5,042 nt of DNA from Desulfobulbus sp. (GTDB lineage: Bacteria; Pseudomonadota; Gammaproteobacteria; Burkholderiales; Rhodocyclaceae). Numbering within the stretch: position 1 is the first letter of the stretch; every line of letters begins with the position of its first letter. The stretch covers positions 1-5,042 of the forward strand of contig WQUQ01000160.1 in assembly GCA_009782025.1 (NCBI GenBank). The letters run 5' to 3'. Positions 1 through 5,042 of this stretch are shown one piece after another. Both the position numbers and the translations under genes were made by a program. The notes beneath the pieces are model-generated. The model was not told the origin of the DNA. It ran no database searches and was given only the letters and a program-made list of their open reading frames with translations.

Positions 1-1
1 T

Positions 2-76
2 TGCGGTCTCGGCCCGGAGGGCTATCGCCTGGCGCTGGAATACCTGCTCAACAATATCTGCATCAACATCGAATAA
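2..76 (+). CDS. aroQ: 3-dehydroquinate dehydratase type II, C-terminal end only
   Basis: Only the last 24 codons and a TAA stop are present; the rest lies before the window. The tail reads CGLGPEGYRLALEYLLNNI and ends in CINIE. The pattern G-(L/F)-G-x-x-G-Y-x-L-A-L is typical of the C-terminus of the small dodecameric type II dehydroquinase. That enzyme converts 3-dehydroquinate to 3-dehydroshikimate in the shikimate pathway in the cytoplasm. The catalytic Tyr, Asn and His residues are outside the window and cannot be checked. The call is strengthened by position, because aroQ directly upstream of accB-accC is a common proteobacterial arrangement. The gap to accB is 72 bases. The stop codon runs into a 10-base palindrome (75-84) followed by TTTT. 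That palindrome leaves no room for a loop, so no terminator is called. Confidence 0.82.
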   Translation, partial: CGLGPEGYRLALEYLLNNICINIE

Positions 77-83
77 GCCGGCT

Positions 84-128
84 TTTGCCGCGATTTTGCG
101 CTTATCGTTGCCCCCAACGAGCGGCAAA
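84..128 (+). promoter_or_regulatory. Bulged inverted repeat in the aroQ-accB leader
   Basis: Seen in the sequence: TTTGCCGC (84-91) is complementary to GCGGCAAA (121-128), and TCGTTG (105-110) is complementary to CAACGA (115-120) around a CCCC loop (111-114). The right-hand arm is continuous over 14 bases, while the left-hand arm is split by a 13-base bulge (92-104). The structure ends 8 bases before the AAGGGAG ribosome binding site of accB. It is followed by GAACAG rather than a T-tract, so it is not a standard terminator. It could be an RNA structure that tunes accB expression, or an operator, or chance in GC-rich DNA. I see no convincing -35/-10 promoter pair in 77-148, so whether accB has its own promoter here is open. 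Confidence 0.35.
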
Positions 129-134
129 GAACAG

Positions 135-143
135 AGAAGGGAG
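135..143 (+). promoter_or_regulatory. Ribosome binding site of accB supporting the GTG start
   Basis: AGAAGGGAG lies five bases before the GTG at 149. It is the best purine-rich Shine-Dalgarno match in the leader, and it agrees with the protein alignment in placing the start at this GTG. GGG (139-141) could pair with CCC (145-147) across AGT, or with the CCCC loop of the upstream hairpin. Either pairing would mask the site, but both are too short to be convincing alone. Confidence 0.6.
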
Positions 144-148
144 TCCCC

Positions 149-607
149 GTGGATTTGCGTAAACTGAAAAAACTGATCGACCTCGTGCAGGAATCCGGCA
201 TTTCCGAGCTGGAAGTCACCGAGGGCGAAGAAAAAGTCCGTATCGCCAAGCATTACGGCGCGGTTGCCGCGCCGCCGATGCAGCCGTACATGATGGCGGC
301 GCCGGTTGCGGCGCCGCAGGCCGTTGCCGGCGCGGCGTCGGTCAATCTCGATGACGAAGATGAATTGCCGCCAGGCCATATCGTCAAGTCGCCGATGGTC
401 GGCACCTTCTACCGCTCGCCGTCGCCCGGCGCCGATGCTTTCGTTCAGGTCGGCCAGACGGTCAAGCAGGGCGACACCCTGTGCATCATCGAGGCGATGA
501 AGCTGCTCAATGAAATCGAGGCCGACGCTTCCGGCGTCATCAAGGCCATCCTGGTCGAGAACGGCGAGCCGGTCGAATTCGGTCAGCCGCTGTTCGTGAT
601 CGACTGA
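149..607 (+). CDS. accB: Biotin carboxyl carrier protein of acetyl-CoA carboxylase
   Basis: This 152-residue protein carries the biotin of acetyl-CoA carboxylase, shuttling the carboxyl group from biotin carboxylase to carboxyltransferase for malonyl-CoA formation in the cytoplasm. The N-terminus ([20 protein letters not shown], residues 1-20) matches the E. coli protein almost residue for residue, which fixes the start at GTG. A flexible Ala/Pro-rich linker spans about residues 36-75. The biotinyl domain covers about 76-152, with the biotin-accepting lysine at K118 in EAMKL. The 'thumb' insert that sets AccB apart from lipoyl domains is kept at about residues 90-97 (SPSPGADA). The family's usual length is about 156, so this is full length. 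The start codon is GTG, the only non-ATG start in the window. accC follows after 10 bases. The holo-protein requires biotinylation by BirA, which is not in view. Confidence 0.97.
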   Translation: MDLRKLKKLIDLVQESGISELEVTEGEEKVRIAKHYGAVAAPPMQPYMMAAPVAAPQAVAGAASVNLDDEDELPPGHIVKSPMVGTFYRSPSPGADAFVQVGQTVKQGDTLCIIEAMKLLNEIEADASGVIKAILVENGEPVEFGQPLFVID

Positions 608-617
608 GCGGCCGCCC

Positions 618-1982
618 ATGTTCGACAAGATTCTCATTGCCAACCGGGGCGAAATCGCGCTGCGCATTCAGCGCGCCTGCCGTGAACTGGGCATCAAGAC
701 CGTGGTCGTCCATTCCGAGGCCGACCGCGAGGCCAAGTACGTCAAGCTGGCCGACGAGTCGGTCTGTATCGGGCCGGCCGCCTCGGCCGCCAGTTATCTG
801 AACGTGCCGGCCATCATTTCGGCGGCCGAGGTTTGCGACGCCCAGGCGATTCACCCCGGCTACGGCTTTCTTTCGGAAAACGCCGATTTCGCCGAGCGGG
901 TCGAATCCTCCGGTTTCGTTTTCATTGGCCCGCGCGCCGAAACCATCCGCCTGATGGGCGACAAGGTATCGGCCAAGGCCGCCATGAAGGCGACCGGCGT
1001 GCCCTGCGTGCCCGGTTCCGACGGCGCGCTGCCGGAAGACCCCAAGGAAATCACCCGCATCGCCCGCGCGGTGGGTTACCCGATCATCATCAAGGCGGCC
1101 GGCGGCGGCGGCGGGCGCGGCATGCGCGTCGTCCATACCGAGGCGGCGCTCTTGAGCGCCGTGGCGATGACCCGTCAGGAAGCCGGCCAGTTCTTCGGCA
1201 ACCCGGCCGTGTACATGGAAAAGTTCCTGGAAAATCCGCGCCATGTCGAAATCCAGGTGCTCGCCGACCAGCACAAGAACGCCATCTACCTCGGCGAGCG
1301 CGATTGCTCGATGCAGCGCCGCCACCAGAAGGTGATCGAGGAAGCGCCCGCTCCGCACATTGCGCCGCGCCTGATTACGCGCATCGGCGAACGCTGCGCC
1401 GAAGCCTGCCGCAAGATCGGCTATCGCGGCGCCGGCACCTTTGAATTTCTCTACGAGAACGGCGAGTTTTATTTCATCGAGATGAACACCCGCGTTCAGG
1501 TCGAGCACCCGGTCACCGAAATGATTACCGGCGTCGACATCGTGCAGGAGCAGATTCGCGTCGCCGCCGGCGAGAAGCTGCGTTATCGCCAGAAGGATCT
1601 GACATTTCGCGGCCATGCCATCGAATGCCGCATCAACGCCGAAGATCCCTTCACCTTCGTGCCCTCTCCCGGCACGATCGAGTTCTATCACCCGCCCGGC
1701 GGCCCCGGCATCCGCGTCGATTCGCACATTTACCAGGGCTACCGCGTGCCGCCGCATTACGATTCGATGGTGGCCAAGGTCATCGCCTACGGCGACACCC
1801 GCGAACAGGCCATCCGCCGCATGCGCATCGCGCTGTCGGAAATGAGCATCGAGGGCATCAAGACCAATATTCCGCTGCATCAGGAATTGATGCTCGACGC
1901 CCATTTCATCAAGGGCGGCACCAGCATTCACTACCTTGAACAGAAACTCGATGACAGGGGCGAGGTGAAGAGTCAGGGATGA
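618..1982 (+). CDS. accC: Biotin carboxylase subunit of acetyl-CoA carboxylase
   Basis: This 454-residue ATP-grasp enzyme uses ATP and bicarbonate to carboxylate the biotin on AccB, the first half-reaction of acetyl-CoA carboxylase. It is collinear with the 449-residue E. coli enzyme, and every key residue I could place has the same number: ATP-binding K116 and K159, the glycine-rich loop AGGGGGRGM (161-169), H209, E211, C230, H236, K238, the metal ligands E276 and E288, N290, the catalytic R292-x-Q-V-E296 segment, and R338. The N-terminal biotin carboxylase domain ([17 protein letters not shown]) covers about 1-115, the ATP-grasp domain about 116-320, and the C-terminal domain about 330-450. 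The first methionine agrees with the family. The 10-base gap after accB is GCGGCCGCCC and offers no Shine-Dalgarno, so translation probably depends on coupling to accB. The stop overlaps the prmA start (ATGA). Nothing suggests loss of function. Confidence 0.98.
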   Translation: MFDKILIANRGEIALRIQRACRELGIKTVVVHSEADREAKYVKLADESVCIGPAASAASYLNVPAIISAAEVCDAQAIHPGYGFLSENADFAERVESSGFVFIGPRAETIRLMGDKVSAKAAMKATGVPCVPGSDGALPEDPKEITRIARAVGYPIIIKAAGGGGGRGMRVVHTEAALLSAVAMTRQEAGQFFGNPAVYMEKFLENPRHVEIQVLADQHKNAIYLGERDCSMQRRHQKVIEEAPAPHIAPRLITRIGERCAEACRKIGYRGAGTFEFLYENGEFYFIEMNTRVQVEHPVTEMITGVDIVQEQIRVAAGEKLRYRQKDLTFRGHAIECRINAEDPFTFVPSPGTIEFYHPPGGPGIRVDSHIYQGYRVPPHYDSMVAKVIAYGDTREQAIRRMRIALSEMSIEGIKTNIPLHQELMLDAHFIKGGTSIHYLEQKLDDRGEVKSQG

Positions 1983-2869
1983 GCTGGCAAAACCTCAGCC
2001 TCCTGACCGAGGCGGCCAGCGCCGAGCCGTTGTGCGATGCGCTGCTGGCAGCCGGGGCGTTGTCGGCAGCGATCGAGGATGCCGATGCCGGTACGGCGGA
2101 CGAAGAGCCGCAATTCGGCGAGCCGGGTTCGGTCAATGCGCCGGGTTGGCGGCGTTCGCGCATCGTTGCCCTGCTTGAAGCCGATGCCGATGCCGCTGCG
2201 CTGCTGGCCTCGGCTACCGCCGCGGCGGGCCTGCCCGGCATCGCTGATTACGCCGTCGAGCCGGTCGCCGAGGAGAACTGGGTGCAGTTAACCCAGGCGC
2301 AATTCGACCCGATCCCGGTTTCGTCCCGCCTGTGGATCGTTCCCTCGTGGCATCAAAGCCCCGATCCGGCGGCGATCAATCTGATTCTCGATCCCGGCAT
2401 GGCCTTTGGCACCGGCTCGCATCCGACCACCCGGCTGTGCCTGGAATGGCTGGAGCGCGAGGTGTCGCCCGGCTGTTCGCTGCTCGATTACGGCTGCGGC
2501 TCCGGCATTCTGGCCATTGCCGCCGCCCGGCTGGGCGCGAACCGGGTCGCCGGCGTCGATATCGACAGCCAGGCCGTCGCGGCGGCGCGGGCCAATGCCG
2601 AGAAGAATGGCGTCGCCGCGCTGTTCGCCGATTCGGCGCAGCCGGTGGCCGGCGAGTACGACCTCGTCGTCGCCAATATTCTGGCCAATCCGCTGCGCGT
2701 GCTGGCTCCGGCCATCTGCGCCCATGTTCGCTCCGGCGGCCGCTTGGCGCTGTCGGGCATCCTCCGCCAGCAGGCGGACGAAATCATCGCCCTCTACGCC
2801 GCCTGGCTGCCGCTCGAAATGGCCGATGTCCGCGAGGATTGGGCCTGTCTGGCCGGGGTGAAGCCATGA
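1979..2869 (+). CDS. prmA: Ribosomal protein L11 methyltransferase
   Basis: This 296-residue protein (E. coli PrmA has 293) uses S-adenosylmethionine to methylate ribosomal protein L11 in the cytoplasm. In the well-studied homologues it trimethylates several amino groups. The N-terminal L11-recognition domain covers about residues 1-95 ([12 protein letters not shown] start). The hallmark PrmA motif [15 protein letters not shown] is at 137-151. The Rossmann methyltransferase core follows, with SAM motif [17 protein letters not shown] (168-183), the ribose-binding acidic residue in GVDID (192-196) and the motif IV-like [10 protein letters not shown] (230-239). The ATG overlaps the accC stop by four bases. 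GAGGTGA (1962-1968) upstream is a plausible but rather distant ribosome binding site, so coupling to accC is likely. The gene also shares an ATGA overlap with the next gene. prmA beside accBC is a known proteobacterial neighbourhood. The N-terminal domain is rich in Ala and Glu/Asp but intact. Confidence 0.96.
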   Translation: MSWQNLSLLTEAASAEPLCDALLAAGALSAAIEDADAGTADEEPQFGEPGSVNAPGWRRSRIVALLEADADAAALLASATAAAGLPGIADYAVEPVAEENWVQLTQAQFDPIPVSSRLWIVPSWHQSPDPAAINLILDPGMAFGTGSHPTTRLCLEWLEREVSPGCSLLDYGCGSGILAIAAARLGANRVAGVDIDSQAVAAARANAEKNGVAALFADSAQPVAGEYDLVVANILANPLRVLAPAICAHVRSGGRLALSGILRQQADEIIALYAAWLPLEMADVREDWACLAGVKP

Positions 2870-3876
2870 TGCGCACCCGCTGCCCGGTGTGCGGCACGGT
2901 ATTTCGCGTCACCTCCGAACAACTGCGCCTGAAGGCCGGCAAGGTGCGCTGCGGCCACTGCCGGGGCGTTTTCAACGCCTTCGACCAGTTGCTGACCGAT
3001 GAACCGCCAAGCGAGACGCTGCCGCCGCCGGCCAGGAAAAAACCCGCGCCGGTTGCCGTCGCCCCGGTCGAGCAGCCGGCGCCGCCAGCGCCTGCGGCGA
3101 CGATCGCGGCGCAGCCGCCTGCCGCCGCCGCCGAGACGCTGCCGCCGGCGGCAGTCGCCGCTTCGCCATTCGCCGGCCTGCCGGTCGAGGAGATCACGGC
3201 GACCGAGGTGAAATGGCCGGAAACGGCGATTCTCCTCGCCGAAAGCCCCGAACAGGCCACGCCGGAAGCGCCCCAGGAAAGTCCCGAGCAGACCACGCAG
3301 GCGGCGCGCCAGGCCGGTCTGGCGGCGATCCGCGAGTGGCCCGAAGCGCCGGCTTACAACCGCTGGGCGCTCGGCGCGCTGGCCGGCGAGCCGCCCGAAT
3401 TCGTCCCCGAGAGCGAGCCGGCGCTCTGGCCCTTCGTCATCATCGCGCTGCTGTTGGCGCTGGCCCTGGCGGTGCAACTGCTGTACTACTTCCGCACCGA
3501 GGTGGTGCGCTGGCTGCCGGCCACGGCGGCCTATTACGAACTGGCGGGCATCGCCGTCCCCTTGCCGCGCCAGAGCGAACTGATCGCCAAGGAATTTTCC
3601 GATCTGCAATTCGACAAGCAGCGCGACCTGTTCGTGCTCGAAGCCACCTTGCGCAACCGCGCGCATTACGCCCAGGACTGGCCGGCGCTGGAATTGACCC
3701 TGACCGACATCAACGACAAGGTCGTCGCCCGTCGCATCATCCCGGCCGGCGACTATCTGCCGCCCACCATCAGCCCGGAGCGCTTCCCGGCCAACGGCGA
3801 AGTCAGCATCCGCCTGTGGATCGAGGCGCGCAACCTGGGAGCCGTCGGCTACCGGCTCGACGCTTTCTACCCCTGA
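2866..3876 (+). CDS. Zinc-ribbon (MJ0042-type) and DUF3426 membrane protein
   Basis: This 336-residue protein of unknown function has a clear layout. An N-terminal zinc ribbon has cysteines C6, C9, C29 and C32 (CPVC...RCGHC, the MJ0042/'zinc_ribbon_5' pattern). A low-complexity Pro/Ala/Glu-rich linker covers about 45-165. One hydrophobic helix lies at about 188-208 (WPFVIIALLLALALAVQLLY). The C-terminal soluble DUF3426-type domain covers about 215-336. With no signal peptide, the likely topology is zinc ribbon inside and DUF3426 domain in the periplasm. The start is ATG 2866, overlapping the prmA stop as ATGA, with GGGGTGA (2855-2861) as ribosome binding site. A second in-frame ATG at 2869 is almost as good. 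The open frame extends upstream through prmA to 2332, but that part is only a shadow. Proteins of this type often follow prmA in betaproteobacteria. The family assignment is from recognition, and no biochemical role can be stated. Confidence 0.88.
   Translation: MMRTRCPVCGTVFRVTSEQLRLKAGKVRCGHCRGVFNAFDQLLTDEPPSETLPPPARKKPAPVAVAPVEQPAPPAPAATIAAQPPAAAAETLPPAAVAASPFAGLPVEEITATEVKWPETAILLAESPEQATPEAPQESPEQTTQAARQAGLAAIREWPEAPAYNRWALGALAGEPPEFVPESEPALWPFVIIALLLALALAVQLLYYFRTEVVRWLPATAAYYELAGIAVPLPRQSELIAKEFSDLQFDKQRDLFVLEATLRNRAHYAQDWPALELTLTDINDKVVARRIIPAGDYLPPTISPERFPANGEVSIRLWIEARNLGAVGYRLDAFYP
3012..3147 (+). repeat. Pair of 16-base direct repeats inside the DUF3426 linker
   Basis: CGAGACGCTGCCGCCG occurs at 3012-3027 and again at 3132-3147, exactly 120 bases (40 codons) apart and in the same frame. 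It encodes ETLPP in both places (SETLPPPA and AETLPPAA). It sits within the Pro/Ala-rich linker and most likely reflects expansion or slippage of low-complexity coding DNA rather than a mobile or regulatory repeat. Confidence 0.5.
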
Positions 3877-3883
3877 CCCCCCC

Positions 3884-3905
3884 TTGCCCCCGACTCGCCC
3901 CCGAC
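3884..3905 (+). repeat. 11-base tandem repeat in the gap before the kinase
   Basis: TTGCCCCCGAC (3884-3894) is followed directly by TCGCCCCCGAC (3895-3905), which ends one base before the kinase ATG. With the C7 run at 3877-3883, it makes up the whole 29-base spacer between the DUF3426 stop and the kinase start. The spacer is strongly C-rich on the coding strand and contains no purine-rich Shine-Dalgarno sequence. I see no promoter or terminator in it. Confidence 0.6.
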
Positions 3906-4841
3906 ATGAAAACACTGATCTGCGGCTCGCTCGCCTTTGACAACATCATGGTCTTTGCCGACCGCTTCAAGAATCACATCCTGCCGGAGCAGATTCACAT
4001 CCTCAACGTCTCCTTCCTGGTGCCCGAAATGCGCCGCGAATACGGCGGCTGCGCCGGCAACATCGCCTACAACCTCAAACTGCTCGGCGGCGAGCCGCTG
4101 ATCGTGGCCACCGTCGGCGACGACGCCGCGCCCTACCTCGACCGCCTCGACCGCCTCGGCCTGGCGCGCACGCACATCCGCCAGGTGCCCGGCAGCTTTA
4201 CTGCCCAGGCGTTCATCACCACCGATCTCGATGACAACCAGATCACCGCCTTCCACCCCGGCGCGATGAATTTCTCGCACCTCAACGAAGTCGGCCGGGT
4301 GGCAGACGCACGGCTCGGCATCGTCGCCCCGGACGGGCGCGCCGGCATGCTCCAGCACGCCCGCGATTTCGCCGCCGCCGGCGTGCCCTTCATCTTCGAT
4401 CCCGGCCAGGGCCTGCCGATGTTCAGCGGCGATGAGTTGCTGGCTTTCATGAATCTGGCCGACACCGCCTGCTTCAACGATTACGAGGCCAAGCTGCTGT
4501 GCGACCGCACCGGGCGCAGCCTGGAAGAACTGGCCGCCGCCGTGCGGGCGCTGATCGTCACCCGCGGCGGCGCCGGTTCGGAAATTTATGCCGATGGCGT
4601 CTGCCACCGCATTCCCTGTGTCGCCGCCGACGCCGTGGTCGACCCGACCGGCTGCGGCGACGCCTATCGCGCCGGCCTGCTCTACGGCATCAGCCAGAAC
4701 TGGGGCTGGGAAAAAACCGGCCGTCTGGCCTCGCTGATGGGCGCCATCAAAATCGCCCAGCGCGGCGGCCAGAACCACCAGCCGAGCCGCGATGAAATCG
4801 CCGCCCGCTATCAGCGCGCCTTTGGTTCTGCGCTCTGGTAA
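3906..4841 (+). CDS. PfkB-family kinase, adenosine-kinase-like
   Basis: This 311-residue protein is a complete ribokinase/PfkB-family enzyme that transfers phosphate from ATP to a sugar or nucleoside hydroxyl. The substrate-lid region carries the family Gly-Gly signature in EYGGCAGNIAYNLKLLGG (45-62). NDYE (191-194) matches the metal/phosphate N-x-x-E motif. DPTGCGDAYRAGL (246-258) is the second PfkB signature, with the anion hole and catalytic base D252. From memory, the N-terminal half (GSLAFDNIM, ILPEQIH, SFLV, GGCAGN, FHPGAMN) resembles mycobacterial adenosine kinase more than ribokinase or fructokinase, so adenosine to AMP is the best guess. Another nucleoside or sugar cannot be excluded. 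The first ATG aligns with the family start, but no Shine-Dalgarno precedes it. It is probably co-transcribed with the upstream genes, being 29 bases from the DUF3426 stop. The last base of its TAA is the first base of the palindromic element that follows. Confidence 0.88.
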   Translation: MKTLICGSLAFDNIMVFADRFKNHILPEQIHILNVSFLVPEMRREYGGCAGNIAYNLKLLGGEPLIVATVGDDAAPYLDRLDRLGLARTHIRQVPGSFTAQAFITTDLDDNQITAFHPGAMNFSHLNEVGRVADARLGIVAPDGRAGMLQHARDFAAAGVPFIFDPGQGLPMFSGDELLAFMNLADTACFNDYEAKLLCDRTGRSLEELAAAVRALIVTRGGAGSEIYADGVCHRIPCVAADAVVDPTGCGDAYRAGLLYGISQNWGWEKTGRLASLMGAIKIAQRGGQNHQPSRDEIAARYQRAFGSALW

Positions 4842-4943
4842 TTCCATTTCCAGATCAAACGATTACTTTGTCGACTTCGCTTGCCGTACAACCGTACTGT
4901 CTGCGCTTCGTCTTCGCGTACTCGCTTGATCTGAAAATGAAAT
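4841..4943. repeat. 103-base imperfect palindromic element, possible dispersed repeat
   Basis: The arms 4841-4866 and 4918-4943 are inverted copies that match at 22 of 26 positions with no gap; the conserved core CAGATCAA is at 4851-4858. The 51-base centre (4867-4917) holds a small hairpin, GTAC-AACC-GTAC (4886-4897), also readable as a CCGTAC direct repeat, and several copies of CGCTT. Three of the four arm mismatches are C/A in plus-strand RNA but G-U in minus-strand RNA. The element is poorer in GC at its edges than the neighbouring genes and has no coding potential of its own. It could be a REP/MITE-like dispersed repeat that settled at the end of the operon. It could also act as a 3' end structure for the kinase transcript. 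No flanking target duplication is clear. Family membership cannot be tested from one copy. Confidence 0.7.
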
Positions 4944-5042
4944 ATTGAACCGGCCATTAAGATTTGAAAATTCCTGCTGCGTCATGCTGCGCGTAGTCGC
5001 AGCATCCATGCGGCTTTTGGATTCCGCGACGGAGCGCGCAAT
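4944..5042. other. Intergenic stretch with no gene recognised
   Basis: Apart from the stem-loop at 4984-5005, I see no open frame, tRNA-like fold, promoter pair or terminator that I can support. The first part (4944-4975) is AT-richer than the genes upstream, and GC rises again towards the window end. A gene could start just beyond the edge on either strand. Confidence 0.5.
4984..5005. other. Perfect 8-base-pair stem-loop downstream of the operon
   Basis: ATGCTGCG (4984-4991) and CGCAGCAT (4998-5005) form a perfect stem with a six-base loop CGTAGT. There is no T-tract directly after it on either strand; the nearest on the plus strand is CTTTT at 5014-5018, nine bases beyond the stem. It is therefore a weak candidate for an intrinsic terminator. 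It may be part of a larger repeat or structure running past the window edge. TGCTGCG is also repeated directly at 4975-4981 and 4985-4991. Confidence 0.4.

Noticed and set aside
75..86. Possible aroQ terminator (AAGCCGGCTT followed by TT)
   Set aside because: The palindrome has no loop, so it cannot form a hairpin in RNA, and the T run is only four bases.
85..124. Possible promoter in the aroQ-accB gap (TTGCCG or TTGCGC as -35)
   Set aside because: No acceptable -10 hexamer lies at the right spacing; the candidates are GC-rich and far from TATAAT.
540..1931. Long minus-strand open frame opposite accC (463 residues)
   Set aside because: accC is intact on the plus strand. The antisense product is His/Asp/Gly/Ala-rich, as expected from reversed GC-rich codons, with no recognisable domain.
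2332..2865. Upstream extension of the DUF3426 reading frame through prmA
   Set aside because: The frame is open only because it runs out of phase under prmA in GC-rich DNA. Its product is Arg/Gly-rich with no family pattern, while the zinc ribbon begins right after the ATG at 2866, which overlaps the prmA stop.
3213..3905. Upstream extension of the kinase reading frame through the DUF3426 gene
   Set aside because: The translated part is Arg/Ala/Gly-rich shadow sequence. The PfkB fold starts at MKTLICGSLA (ATG 3906), which aligns with the family N-terminus.
2794..4847. Long minus-strand open frames opposite the DUF3426 and kinase genes
   Set aside because: Both are antisense shadows with the same biased composition. 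The plus-strand genes show clear motifs in order.
4863..4947. Short minus-strand open frame across the palindromic element, ending in STVVRQAKSTK
   Set aside because: It has no start codon with a ribosome binding site and lies wholly within the repeat, so it is taken as chance coding within the element, not a gene.

Overview
The window is a compact, high-GC (roughly two-thirds by eye), single-strand gene block from a proteobacterium. The order aroQ (end) - accB - accC - prmA - zinc-ribbon/DUF3426 membrane protein - PfkB-family kinase, together with protein sequences close to the E. coli AccB, AccC and PrmA, fits a betaproteobacterium, possibly of the Rhodocyclales/Azoarcus type. The genus cannot be fixed from this sequence alone.

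Layout: bases 2-76 are the last 24 codons of type II 3-dehydroquinate dehydratase. Bases 77-148 are a short leader with a bulged hairpin ahead of accB. Bases 149-1982 are accB and accC, which encode the biotin carrier and biotin carboxylase of acetyl-CoA carboxylase. prmA (1979-2869) and the DUF3426 gene (2866-3876) follow, each joined to the gene before it by a 4-base ATGA overlap. After a C-rich 29-base gap comes an adenosine-kinase-like PfkB protein (3906-4841). The last 200 bases are non-coding, with lower GC at their start. They begin with a 103-base imperfect palindrome whose first base is the last base of the kinase stop codon, and they also hold a second, smaller stem-loop.

How the genes work together: AccB and AccC carry out the first half-reaction of fatty acid synthesis, the ATP-dependent carboxylation of biotin. 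The carboxyltransferase genes accA and accD are not in view. PrmA methylates ribosomal protein L11 using S-adenosylmethionine. The kinase most resembles prokaryotic adenosine kinases, so it could recycle adenosine derived from SAM-dependent methylation, but that link is inference. The DUF3426 protein has an N-terminal four-cysteine zinc ribbon, a long Pro/Ala-rich linker, one membrane helix and a C-terminal domain of unknown function. Tight spacing and ATGA overlaps suggest co-transcription and translational coupling from accB to the DUF3426 gene, and perhaps through the kinase.

Most of the window is ordinary housekeeping sequence. The parts worth a second look are non-coding: the palindromic element at 4841-4943, whose arm differences would all but one be G-U pairs if the minus strand were transcribed; the accB leader hairpin; and two genes (accC and the kinase) without a recognisable Shine-Dalgarno sequence. 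I see no convincing evidence for a new multi-gene system here.
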